Assembly (NCBI GenBank): GCA_036877525.1
Contig: JAZGTH010000065.1
Span: 5,491,001 to 5,555,000 of the forward strand
DNA: 64,000 bases
Reading direction: 5' to 3'
DNA from: Chromobotia macracanthus
Taxonomy: Eukaryota; Chordata; Actinopteri; Cypriniformes; Botiidae
Of this stretch, positions 49,601-60,030 are shown one piece after another (position 1 is the stretch's first letter; each line of letters starts with the position of its first letter). The notes beneath the pieces were generated by a model that was not told the DNA's origin, searched no databases, and worked only from the letters and a program-made list of their open reading frames with translations. The position numbers were made by a program, and so were the translations under genes.

Positions 49601-51127
49601 GACATTAAAGGCTCAAAAACCCACCAAATCAAATATTACCATTTAATCTAATGAATTTCAGCAGGTTTTTGTGATCATTAGGAGAAGGGTACAGTAAGTT
49701 ATCATTATCTTATATATGAAAACCATTTAATCTATGAGAGATCCTCACTAACATAGGGTTTATGTGTGTATAAGCTGTGAATTTCTGGTTTGTAATAAGG
49801 GGACCTGTGCCATATTAGAGCCCTGTCTGATGACATTATTCCATAGTGCTTGTGAATGCTCTGATCTCTGCCCAAGATTCAAAGTACACTAGTACTGCAC
49901 ACACAAACTGTGTACACACATACTCTACACACAAAAATACAGAAAATGTCTCTTCAATATCATCCACAATGGTGACATTTTTAACAAACTGGATGCGACA
50001 ACTTCTAGTTATGGAGAGTCAAATAACTAATTAAAATTCTCCTGACACATGAAAGAATATTTAGCAGATATATGTGATTCTTCTTCAGAGCAACAATAAA
50101 GATCACACATCTTGCACTACAAAGACGTTTGTTCAGGCGTTCTCGGAATGTCCCTCCCCTAATGTCACTTGCCACCAGCCAGCAAGCAGCAAATCATGAC
50201 TATGACATAGCTACAGCCTATTGACTATTTAAAAACAGAAAGAGCTTTTCTATAAGTCCCACCCAAAACTGTTAAAATAGGAAATAAGAATGTATGTGTC
50301 AAGGGATTTCATGGGGTCTTTAGATATTTAAATTAAATAAAATAATATAATACAAATAAAAAAACAATAAAATTATTATTATTATGTTGGAGGTGTACTG
50401 TCCTCAAGTTGGCTCAAGTATAAGCAGGTCAGATAAATTAACTTAGGGTTTTCCATCCATTCTCACCCATATTGCTGAGTTACAATCCCATGTCAAGGAT
50501 TTACATTTGGACAGTTCAGCATCACTATTCTTCTAATCTGTGTCTGATGGCGGGTGGTTCTTTCATGGCAGGCACACCTCCAGAAGAATTACATGTTTGC
50601 CACTCTGTGGTTTTGGAGAGCATATTTCATTATACAGGATCGTCCGCCAACAATGGAGTGCTATTATACGGGCTTAGAGAGCACAGATGACATTATGTGT
50701 GTGCCTGTTTGTGTATGCGTAGGCTGGCAGCCGGGCCGTATCCTCCAACCGCTAGCGCTCAAAGTACCATCACAGCTGCAGGTTAACGCAATAACAACAA
50801 ACACTCCACCCTCAAAACCTCTATGATCACACAACCTCTCTCTCTTCCATATAACTCAAGCTACAGTTCTAAGCTGAAGCTTACGAAATCAGAAAAACGT
50901 AGCAGTCTCTGTGCACTCTTCACTCTAGCCAAATTCTCTAAACAGTTGCACCACTTTTGCTCTCAATATTTTAGTGCAAAAACATGGATTTTATTAACAA
51001 GTCACCCTAAATACAGAACATTATTTCATTTAATTTGCAATTGTCTTTATTTTCAGCTGCATCCTTCACAACCTTCAGAAGAATTAATGAGGAATTGTGC
51101 TGTTCAAACTGCATCCAGCATAGAATT
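46634..51127. other. Intergenic, no gene recognised
   Basis: No gene supported. Contents: a perfect 11 bp hairpin at 47131-47156, a GC-richer block at about 47270-47470 with ACTTCCTGTGG and two GTTACCAAG motifs, scattered CA runs near 47523-47540, and an A/T tract at about 50330-50385. The region 50020-50290 resembles a dispersed repeat I cannot name. Confidence 0.45.
47131..47156. repeat. Perfect 11 bp inverted repeat with 4-base loop
   Basis: AGCACTTTAAG at 47131-47141, loop TGTG, and its exact complement at 47146-47156. The arms contain TTAAGTG/TTAAAGTG, resembling NK2-type homeodomain sites. Could be a regulatory palindrome or chance. Confidence 0.6.
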
Positions 51128-51351
51128 CCCAGCTAACAGGGCATATTCTCAGAACGTTGCCTAACATTCTCTGAAAGTTTGCTCAAAGTTATCATAAACA
51201 TTTTTATAACCAAGCAGTATCATTAATACAACTTAAAAGCTGTCTAAAAAACTGTAAGTTTTTAACATTCCTAGAACTTGTAAACTTTTGTTTTTGTTAC
51301 CTAATGAAAACATTAAGGAAACTTTCTTATAACCTAAAATTGCTAGCTGGG
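51128..51351 (+). mobile_element. MITE with CCCAGCTAACA end, copy 4
   Basis: Both termini are present: CCCAGCTAACAGGGCATATT at the left and CCTAAAATTGCTAGCTGGG at the right. The body has the family's AGAACGTTGCCTAACATTCT and CTAATGAAAACATTAAGGAA blocks. About 224 bp. Confidence 0.8.
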
Positions 51352-51938
51352 GTTGTGGATGTGTGTGCTCACTGCATAATTCATGCCCAAACATAATTGT
51401 GCAAATAACACTTAAACAACACTTTTTAGTGGGTGCGATTCATTGTTAATGTTAAAGATTTATTAAGGCTGTGTCGTCTAGTGAATATAGTTGCAGGCTG
51501 CATGTTCATTGCCTCACATACATTATTACCTGTATGTGTGTTTTCACCATAAATCTAATCAGATGTAAAACATCTCTTTCTCTCCACACAGATATTACTT
51601 TACTGCACAAGTGGTGTGTTTACAGCTCATGAGCTCTGGAGGGATTGAAATATGGAGTCGAGTCATATTACTTTTATCTGACTCCTAAACATCTGTTTTG
51701 GGAAAGAAGGAGAGATCAGCATGGAAGTGTGTCTGGAATGTCTCTGTAGAGGATGGTAATAGCTTTACACACCTCACACACACCTGGCGTTATTCCTGAC
51801 AAAGAGGACAAAGAAACATTATTCCTGTAATTAGAAGTATTTCTATCGTTCTCTCTAAGAGATGGATTTCGTGGCCCATTTGGGTCCATAAATCACACAG
51901 AATTTAAGAATCCAAAATACACACACTCTTTCTCATTC

Positions 51939-51975
<37 letters not shown>

Positions 51976-54548
51976 CACACACATATGTGTGTGTGTACCA
52001 AAGCAAAAAGTTTTGATGCATAAATCTTTCAATGCATACTATATAACACATATCTTCAGGGGTATGTGTTTATGTGTCTGTCTTCACACCTGGTTTGCAT
52101 TTGTGTACGTCTTCTGTCTGTGCATAAACATGCTTTTAAAGTACAGAGAAGTCAAGTGGCTGCTGGCGGACTAGAGCAGGTGCAGTGCTATCAGCCCGAC
52201 TCTTTATGTCACAGAAGGTTTTTCTCAAGCATTGCTCCCTGTCTCATGGTGACAGCAGGCAGAAGCACACTCACACACTGATGAGGAGATAAAAACACCA
52301 AGACGAGTATAACAGCTACATTATCCTAATAAGAAAGGGAATTGGGTCATGCGTTCAGTGTTGGGAGGGGGGACTATATGTGTATACAAGGTTCAGTTGA
52401 TAATGCACCTTTGCAAAGAGCATGCACAATATTTTTTGCGGTTATCTCAGTTTGTGAGATTCTGTGATCTCATTCTGAGATGACCGTGCACACTTCAGCA
52501 GAAATATAGCTGCTCGTGGGATGTTGCATAAGGTCATGACCCCTCATCTTTGTTGATTCCTTTCCAGACCGGTGGACAGACGAGTAGGAGGCAATAGTAA
52601 TATGCCAAATCATCAGCATTTAGTGATAATGTCCACCTCTCCCAAAATGACTAAATAACTAAAATAACTAAATAATGAAGGCCTGTGATTTATTTTATGT
52701 GCTAATGTTCATGACACACCAACATGATCAGCAATCACGTTGCCCCTGGACATAGAGAACAACATTCTGTTTACTTTAATACTGTATGTTTCTGCTTAAT
52801 AGTGTGACTGTCACATTATATATGAGTGATTCATAATGAAAGGTCGGATTTCACAAAAAGTAGCATGTGAAAGTGGTTTGTCTCAATAAACAGTCACAAG
52901 TTTATAAATTAAAGTGATACTTGACAATTGAATTAGACACACCCCCTCTTTCTAAAACCCCACCCTCCAAAGACATGTCAGCAGAAATGAATGCTCAAAA
53001 TAACTGACAGTGTCTCAGTTTATCTGACAGTGTCTCAGATAAAACATTTTTAAGCCAAACAATTGACAGAGAGACAACTTTAAACTCCTGTGATTTTTTA
53101 AACAGGACTCAATAACCCAAAACTCAAGGGCAAAGCAAACATTATAAGTGTTACACACATTTAGAAATTTCTGTGTTCATTTATCCCATTTTCGGGCGAA
53201 AATCAACAGCCAAACCTTAACATGCACACACTGTTCAATACTACTTTCAGTCCTGACAGCAAAACCAATCAAACCCAATTGATGAAGTGTAAGTCTTACT
53301 GTAATATGACAGGAACGTGTTTTTTGGCAGGAAACGAGTGACCTGACAAAAAGGATCGAATGGAGAAGAGAGGTGCCAGAGAAATTTGATACTTGCAGGA
53401 AAGAGGAAGAGCAAAAAAGGAGGGATCAAAGTCGTGGGAAAGCCCATCTTAAAACCTCAACATTAGCACTGCCAACACAAAAAGCTAAAGCCTGCTTCAG
53501 TTTCTCTGATGGTTCCAGCCTAATAAAAACACACACGCAGTTACAATTCTGGAATGGGATTTAAAATGTAGAGGTTTTATGTCTCAAAGCAGCTTTTTGA
53601 GAGAAGGAGAGGGGTGGGGTGGTTGAGGAAGAGATGGAGCAGCCTCGCTGCATTTAGTAATTGCCATCTCCTGCAGAAAGAGTCTAGTGAAAGTGAAGCT
53701 AGAGTTTCTTTTCTTTGGACTTTCAACATACACCTCTCATCCAAGCTTCACTCTCTCTCCTCCCTTCTCTTGTAGCACTTATCTGCAGTAATTTCTTTTA
53801 ATGCTAACGTAAGTTACAGTGGATAGCTGTGAGCATGTTTAAAGAGGGTACCAGAGAGGGTACCAGATTGATGATTTAGGACGAGGAGCTGTACTGAGAT
53901 GGGAGAAGATGGGTTTGTGTGCATGGGAGCTGTGGATCATGTGTATGTGTGTGGGGGGAGCAGTGTTATGGGATTTGGTCTACTTCAGCCGATTACGGTT
54001 ACTTTGGTTTGGCTGAACAGCAGAATTTTTGGAGGTTAACATGTGATTCCCCACGATACTAGCTTTGGCAGCAGATGCCAACTATAGAGGTTCCATTAGT
54101 CATTATAGAAAATAAATACACAAAAGACATACTATGAACCCTCAGTTCAGAATTAAAAGTTAACACCATCCACCACACAGTCACCACTTTGTCACTCAAA
54201 CAAACTGAATGTTAATAGAACCATACTCACTTTAAGCAATGGAAATGAATTTCCTAACAGATATCTGATTTAAATATAATAACTTGCTACAAGACACATC
54301 CTTATGTTACCACTTTACATACATTATTTCCTTGAGGCTGGAAAGACAAATGTTCCAAATGTAAGACTAATGGAGTATTACTGCTGCAGTCATACATAAT
54401 ACAGGCAGTCTGGTCTTGTCTTGGCTCCATGGGTCTTCACTAACACAAGCTGCTAACAGACCACAATAACACAAGAGCTACACCTCTAAACACTTTCTCT
54501 CAGCACACAGACTAGATGCTACACTGGTAAAGCATATAAATTGTATTT
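51352..54548. other. Intergenic, no gene; AT tract and repeats
   Basis: No gene supported. It contains the (AT)n tract at 51940-51970 with an adjoining CA/TG palindrome, a tandem CTGACAGTGTCTCAG duplication at about 53003-53040 inside what looks like a dispersed repeat (52830-53110), and GA/CT-rich stretches around 53590-53640. Confidence 0.45.
51940..51994. repeat. (AT)n tract followed by CA/TG palindrome
   Basis: About 31 bp of AT repeat, then the perfect 20 bp palindrome ACACACACATATGTGTGTGT (51975-51994). Both are self-complementary and may extrude as cruciform or form Z-DNA; simple sequence is the plain explanation. Confidence 0.85.
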
Positions 54549-54690
54549 CTGTAGCTCCATTGGTAGAGCATTGTGTTAGCATGGGTTTGATTCCCAGGGA
54601 ACATATGTACTGATAAATTGTTAAGTTTTGAATAAAATTGGGATTTGGACTTTGGATAAAAGCGCCTGCCAAATGAATAAATGTAAATTT
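54549..54690 (+). mobile_element. tRNA-derived SINE, plus orientation
   Basis: Head CTGTAGCTCCATTGGTAGAG (A-box like), B-box-like GGTTTGATTCCCAG at 54583-54596, body GTACTGATAAATTG and 3' tail TTTGGATAAAAGCGCCTGCC then AAATGAATAAATGTAAAT. This is a near-complete copy of the family at 36783, internally shortened. Confidence 0.8.
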
Positions 54691-54825
54691 AAATATAATA
54701 TTCTAAATGTTTACAAGCTCCACAAATTAATTATGAATTAAGTACATGCCCTTCATTTGAAAAACTGTAATTACATTGTCACATAGTCACTACCATAACG
54801 TGTGGTCTTCAAATCATTTCCAAAG

Positions 54826-54929
54826 TTACATTGCGCATTTGGCAGACACTTTTATCCAAAGCAACTTACAGTTTGCCCACGACCTTTGCGTTGCTAGCAC
54901 AATGCTCTTCCAACTAAGATAGAGGAACC
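54826..54929 (-). mobile_element. tRNA-derived SINE, minus orientation, internally deleted
   Basis: Minus-strand copy: tail GCATTTGGCAGACACTTTTA then TCCAAAGCAACTTACAG, followed directly by the head with GACCTTTGCGTTGCTAGCAC and AATGCTC. The central body is deleted. It faces the copy at 54549-54690 across about 135 bp. Confidence 0.75.
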
Positions 54930-55216
54930 ATGATTACGTGTTTATAAGGAGGAAACAAAAGTCAGAACTGATAAGCAAGTTATTATTGTTCGGCATTGGC
55001 ATGTTACCATGCCTGGCATGAATGCCATCAAACTGGAACGTTTTGAATTGACACTTCCCTGTCAGTAGCTTTTCAGGTTCTCTGGTGAAACATAAAATGA
55101 TTCTTTTGTTAGTGTTTTTAGTGAACTTTCTCACATTGCACAAGTGCATAATTTTGATGCGAGAATGCCAAGACAGAATGGAACATCATACGCTATCACT
55201 GTGTGTGTGCGTGTGT
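54930..55216. other. Intergenic, nothing recognised
   Basis: AT-rich; no gene or nameable repeat. Confidence 0.5.
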
Positions 55217-55485
55217 ACTGGTATTCACTATGTCATTGGGACTAAAGGTCCCCACAAGTATAGTAATACCTGTAAATTTTGAACAATTTTAAACATTTTT
55301 TAATGTCCCCGTAAATCTGTATGATTTATAAACAAGCTTATAAATCCTACACAATTATCTATTTTGAAAATCTAAAATAGCAGGAAGTTTTCTGTGTGGG
55401 TGAGATATAGGTATAGAATATACATAAACATACATATACCATTACGTCTATGAACCCAACATGTGTGTGTGTGAGTGTGTGTGTA
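55217..55485 (+). mobile_element. Dispersed repeat (GGTATTCACT...GTCCCC...GT tail), copy 1
   Basis: Starts ACTGGTATTCACTATGTCAT, continues with GGTCCCCACAAGTATAGTAA and AAAATAGCAGGAAGTTTTCT, and ends CATTACGTCTATGAACCCAA followed by a GT-rich tail. It aligns well with 57320-57673. This is an abundant cyprinid repeat as I recall it; its class is uncertain to me. Confidence 0.7.
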
Positions 55486-56018
55486 CACTGGAATGTGAGG
55501 GATCTGAGGGGGTGGAGGGAGGCTCTAGGGAAGTGGCATGAGACCCACACACCCTGAGATGAGCCAAACTACAAGGGTTAGCTGAGGAGAAGCAACCAAC
55601 TCTATCAATCACATTTATGCTCAAACACTCACACATGGGCATTAACAACACACTACAACTGTTGTCAGGGAGAAAATGCACATGGAAAAGAGAGACGGCT
55701 AGAGATGTTATTTAATATGTGTTTGTGTTTGCTGTGTGTTTGTGGTATTATACAGTGACATTGAGTGATGGGGGATTATGGGAGTTTTCTTTCTTAACCG
55801 TCATAAATCTTGGAGAATGAGACATGCCACCACACTGCCAACCAAAACCCAAATCGTAATCTCACATGCACGCACATACACAGCAGTGGGTGAATCAGAG
55901 CTTAAAGATGGAGTGATAATTCTCTTGTCTGATATGGCTTTATTCTCTCTCTCTTTTTCTCTTCTCTTTGACTGAACATTCAAACACAGCTACAAACATT
56001 CCTACCTGTATCTTATTT
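55486..56018. other. Intergenic, nothing recognised
   Basis: No gene supported; overlapping 60-77 codon frames are noncoding in appearance. Confidence 0.5.
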
Positions 56019-56166
56019 CCCAGCTAACCAGGAATGTCCTCAGAATATGATATATATATCAAAAACATTATTCTTAAGTTGGAATGTTTAAAACATTTCT
56101 AAAACGTTTTTTCACCTAATGAAAACATTACATGAACATTCTGACAACCTAAAATTGTTAGCTGGG
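56019..56166 (+). mobile_element. MITE with CCCAGCTAACA-type ends, copy 5
   Basis: Termini CCCAGCTAACCAGGAATGTC and CCTAAAATTGTTAGCTGGGA are both present; the interior is shortened to about 148 bp in total. It contains the CCTAATGAAAACATTACATG block shared with copy 4. Confidence 0.8.
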
Positions 56167-57319
56167 ACCTCCATAAAACATTTGACATTCCATAAAACTT
56201 GATGGTGATCTCACACACTAATTTCAGAAGGTCTGAGCCTATGGGCTCCATAATCCTGTAAATCTTTTGAAGAGCAGCCAGTCAGACCTGATCTTTGTAT
56301 CAGAGCCGAATTGATTCCAGTTTCAGACAGAATAACATGTACTGGAAACTCCATATGAATCAGCAGATTAACTCAAGCTTAAAACCATATTACCTCAATG
56401 AGCAGATATACATATACCAAGCACTGATTGGACAGAATAGGAGTGGTTGAAAGTTTTTTTGACATGGATATCTACTTGTGAACAATCAGAATTATGTGTG
56501 TGTCTGTCTGTCTTTCTGTGTGTGATGGATGTGACAATAGCAATGTTTTTAGTTTCTGGGAGATGTTTTCTCTGTACACTCACCACTGAGAAACTGTAAT
56601 ATTTGTAATATGTCATTTTATTTGTGTGACAGACTGTCTGTGAGCTTCTTGTGAAGAATTCTGATCTGTTTGCCTGTCTTTCATTTCCATTAACCACCAC
56701 TCCAAACCCATGGCTGTTTCTTTCTCTTTCTGTCTCTCCTTCTTTGTTTCTGTTCTGGTTTCCACTCGGGTCTCAGTTGGTTGGTGGTGATAGCATCTCC
56801 CAGGCCTTGGACTTCCTTCTTTAAACCCAGCCTCACTCAGAGAGCCTCATCTCAGCACTCCAGGCATGCTTTAACGGTGCAGAGAAAGGGGGAAAAAAAA
56901 TTGAGGGGCGGGGGCGAGTAAGTGGTGTGCTGGTAGTGGAATTTATGGAAGTTAATATGCAAGTTAATAAGTTAATATGATTTATGTTTGCATCCACACA
57001 TGCACAAATGTTAAGAGTGTGTTTGTGTGTGTATGCGTACTTTACTGTCTTTTTACATCATAATTTGTAAAAATGCTATATAAACAAAAGTAAATAATTG
57101 ATTTTTCAAACTTAAAAGTGCAAATGGTTGTTGTTTAGGGTTGATCTATAGTAATTTCATTTAGCTTTTCATAAAAACAAAAGAAGTCTACAGTGTGTCC
57201 ACATTTAAAGAGTCAGGTAAATGTGTGTATGTGCAGGGCCAAATGATTGTATCTTAGGTCACTAATGTATCTTTAAAAATGTAAATGATTGAAAGTATGT
57301 TCTTTGTGTGTTCGTTTTT
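56167..57319. other. Intergenic, nothing recognised
   Basis: No gene supported. The run of CT-rich sequence at 56715-56760 and A/G-rich sequence at 56880-56930 are low complexity. Confidence 0.5.
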
Positions 57320-57673
57320 CTGGTATTCACTGCATTATAGGGACCAAATGCCCCACAAGTATAATAATACCAGTAGATTTTAACCTTGTGGAGACATTTT
57401 TAGGTCCCCATGACGAAACAAGCTTGTAAATTATACAGAATGATCTTTTTTGAAAACCTAAAATAGCAGAACGTTTTCTGTGATGGTTAGGTTTTGGGGT
57501 AGGAGTAGTGTAGTAATTATTTTAATCAAAAAATGGCCATTGAGTTGTCTGTGCAGGTTAGGTTTAAGGGTGGATTTAGGGGAAGTGGAAAGAAAGTTTG
57601 ATTAGCTCAATATAAAAATCATTACGCTTATGTTGAGTCTCTGTAAACCACATATGCAAGTGTGTGTGTGTTT
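57320..57673 (+). mobile_element. Dispersed repeat (GGTATTCACT...GTCCCC...GT tail), copy 2
   Basis: Starts CTGGTATTCACTGCATTATA, contains CCCCACAAGTATAATAATAC, AAAATAGCAGAACGTTTTCT and GATGGTTAGGTTTTGGGGTA, and ends CATTACGCTTATG with a short GT tail. Longer than copy 1, which lacks the GGTTAGG-rich middle. Confidence 0.7.
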
Positions 57674-58799
57674 GAATCTGATAAAGAGAGAAAGAAGAAG
57701 AATAAAGGAATATATAAATGGGTGAATATGTCTTGGTGGAAATGTCAAGGGTGATGGCAGACAGTCAGATGCCACAGACAGTTCCCCTCTCCTCCACTTC
57801 AGTCCTTCTCTTTATCTCTCTTTGTCTCTTTGAGTTTCAGTCGGCGCTCTGCTGGCTGTATTCCTGCTGTTTACAGAAGAAAGACTGTCTTCTGCCTTCA
57901 GTGATTTATCTGGCTCTGATTCAACAAGTTTCACTAAAGACAAGTTCAGTTTCACTTAAAAAGAATGTAAAGAAACATGCAGTATCTGCAATATCACCCA
58001 GGAATCTGGAAATGTACAATACCGAGAGCCAGATAAACAGTCCAGCAGACCTCATTACTTTCCATTAACTAATTCTTAAGCATGCAATGGAAATTTAAAA
58101 CAAATCTGTTCTCATCAGTCCAGTGGCTATCTACTATTTGAAGAGTTAAAGAGACAAAGATTGACATGTTAAAATGTTTTCAGAGATTTTTACATGTCAA
58201 TCCAATCCAGTTGAGAATTCAGCAATTTGCTTTTTGTTATTTTTGGGTAGCGCATACACAACTATTGGTACAAAGGGTAAAAATGCTATTTTAGGATTTT
58301 TTTGTGTGTGTTCTATTGGCATGCAGCAGAATTCCTCAGCATAGGTTTCTGGCTGGCTGGCTGGACATTGACCACGGCTGCTAAGGATAAACTCCCACTC
58401 TGTGTGGACAGCAGAAGGACAAACACACTCTATTATTCTTGGTTAGAGCTAAACACTGTGTATTATGCCTCCAGTGCTAATGATTGAAAACATGCACACT
58501 ACTGGTTCCTTCTGAGGTAAACCAACACTAAACACAGGCACACACAAAGTCACACAAGGAGCAGAACGTCAAGGGTAAAGCAGAACTGAATACTCTGTCT
58601 TAGACTAAAGGAAATTACAGAATGGTCCTTATGCTACCTTATCTGCATGCACTGGGCAACAGGGCAACAGAGATTAAGAAAGAAATAAAGATATTTATAC
58701 GTTTAAACAAACAAAGCACAAAACTACCATGCTTATAGTCGCCATGACAAAGCAGAGGGTTCTTTTGAAATCTAACAGGCGCCATGTGATCCCGTTTCA
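57674..58799. other. Intergenic, no gene recognised
   Basis: It contains a 116-codon plus-strand frame with a true ATG (57718-58068). It has a hydrophobic stretch (about residues 27-52) but no cleavage or domain pattern that I recognise, and no promoter or polyA arrangement around it. I leave it uncalled. Confidence 0.45.
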
Positions 58800-58870
58800 T
58801 TTGGGTAGAGCATGATGCTTGCAACACTAATGTCATGGGTTTGAATCAATTTGTTGTGCATTCAAGGTAT
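58800..58870 (+). mobile_element. tRNA-derived SINE head fragment
   Basis: GGGTAGAGCATGATGCTTGC and GTCATGGGTTTGAATCA (degenerate B box) match the head of the family at 54549. Body and tail are cut short, and it abuts the element at 58883. Confidence 0.55.
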
Positions 58871-58882
58871 AAATTGTCAGCA

Positions 58883-59090
58883 TAATCTCATGGCAATTTG
58901 TAACTATTTTTAGTTTTGCGATTTAATAACTAATTCATATTAATTTGTATGATTTCATTCATACACTTTCATACAAAGTCTAGGGCTGGGGTTAAGGGTG
59001 GACCTTCATGCTTTTTTCTCAGAATTGTATGTTTTCTGTGCAAATCATGTACGAAATTGCCATCAATACTTACATTTTCCTGTGAGATCA
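58883..59090. mobile_element. MITE with TGATCTCA-type termini
   Basis: A 208 bp element with imperfect inverted termini: TAATCTCATGGCAATTTG at the left and ACATTTTCCTGTGAGATCA at the right. The interior is AT-rich with TTCATACACTTTCATACAAA. I recall similar elements from zebrafish; family name not certain. Confidence 0.6.
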
Positions 59091-59597
59091 GGATGAAAAT
59101 ATATACCTTAAATGCACAGTAAATTGATAAAAGCATCTACAGAGCCTTATGGCCTTATATTTTGGCCTGTGTCTCAGCCCTAACTGTACACAAATCTCAA
59201 AGCCTAATCAGTGTGTGAACAGGGGCCTAACCTGCTGGTATAAAGTTGATCAGTAACTTGGCCTTAGAAGGAACTGTCATCACAAACAAAGGTTTTATGC
59301 AGTCGCTAGTTTAAAGTCTGCATTGATATTAGTTACTTCTAAGGACTTGTTGTTTGGACCTTGTTATTCCAAGCCCCCTTTTTAATGTATTGTTATATAA
59401 ACTAAGTACACAGGAATAAGCAGCCTGCTCTTGGGCTGAATAGGGTCTTATGTGCTTATGTAATGACTGGGCAGCTTGAACAGCACAGGCTAAGAAAATA
59501 GGAATCATGGGTGTGTGAGGGGAGCTGGGTCACAGGCTGATACCAGTTCAGCTAAAGATGACCCCTAGTGCACAAGTGAAGTCTATATGGAACACAT
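59091..59597. other. Intergenic, nothing recognised
   Basis: No gene or nameable repeat. Confidence 0.5.
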
Positions 59598-59855
59598 GGC
59601 AACTAACAATTTTAAGTTTTAAGAACATTTCCCTAATGTTTCCAAATAAACGAAATGTTAAAAATGTTATTTTGAATGTTCTAGGAACATTACTATATAC
59701 GTTATTCAAACATTTTTATTCTGTAAAGTTTTTAAAACACCCACTAACAACCTAAAAATAATGTTTTTAATATATAAGCCATATATTGTTAAACAAAGTT
59801 TAATTAAACTTTAGAACTTAAGCCAATGTTCTGAGAATGTTCCCTGTTAGCTGGG
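59598..59855 (-). mobile_element. MITE with CCCAGCTAACA ends, copy 6, inverted
   Basis: The right end GAATGTTCCCTGTTAGCTGG then GG is the complement of the family left terminus, and the left end CAACTAACAATTTTAAG is the complement of the family right terminus, so this copy is inverted relative to the other five. About 258 bp, near full length. Confidence 0.75.
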
Positions 59856-59990
59856 GCACTACCTTATCTATGAACTTTGAACAACACAGCAGAGGGGCGT
59901 TCATGCCAAAGAAAAGAAGCAGAACAAAAGATAGAGAAACATAAAGGAATATAGACAGTGATAGAGAATGATTGATGGTATGCATGCTTG

Positions 59991-59991
59991 T

Positions 59992-60028
<37 letters not shown>
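59991..60028. repeat. (AG)n microsatellite
   Basis: About 38 bp of AG/GA repeat, preceded by TGTGAGAA. Simple repeat. Confidence 0.9.

Positions 60029-60030
<2 letters not shown>

Noticed and set aside
57718..58068. 116-codon plus-strand ATG frame with a hydrophobic stretch
   Set aside because: No domain or homologue recognised and no promoter or polyA arrangement. Transcript evidence or conservation would be needed to revive it.
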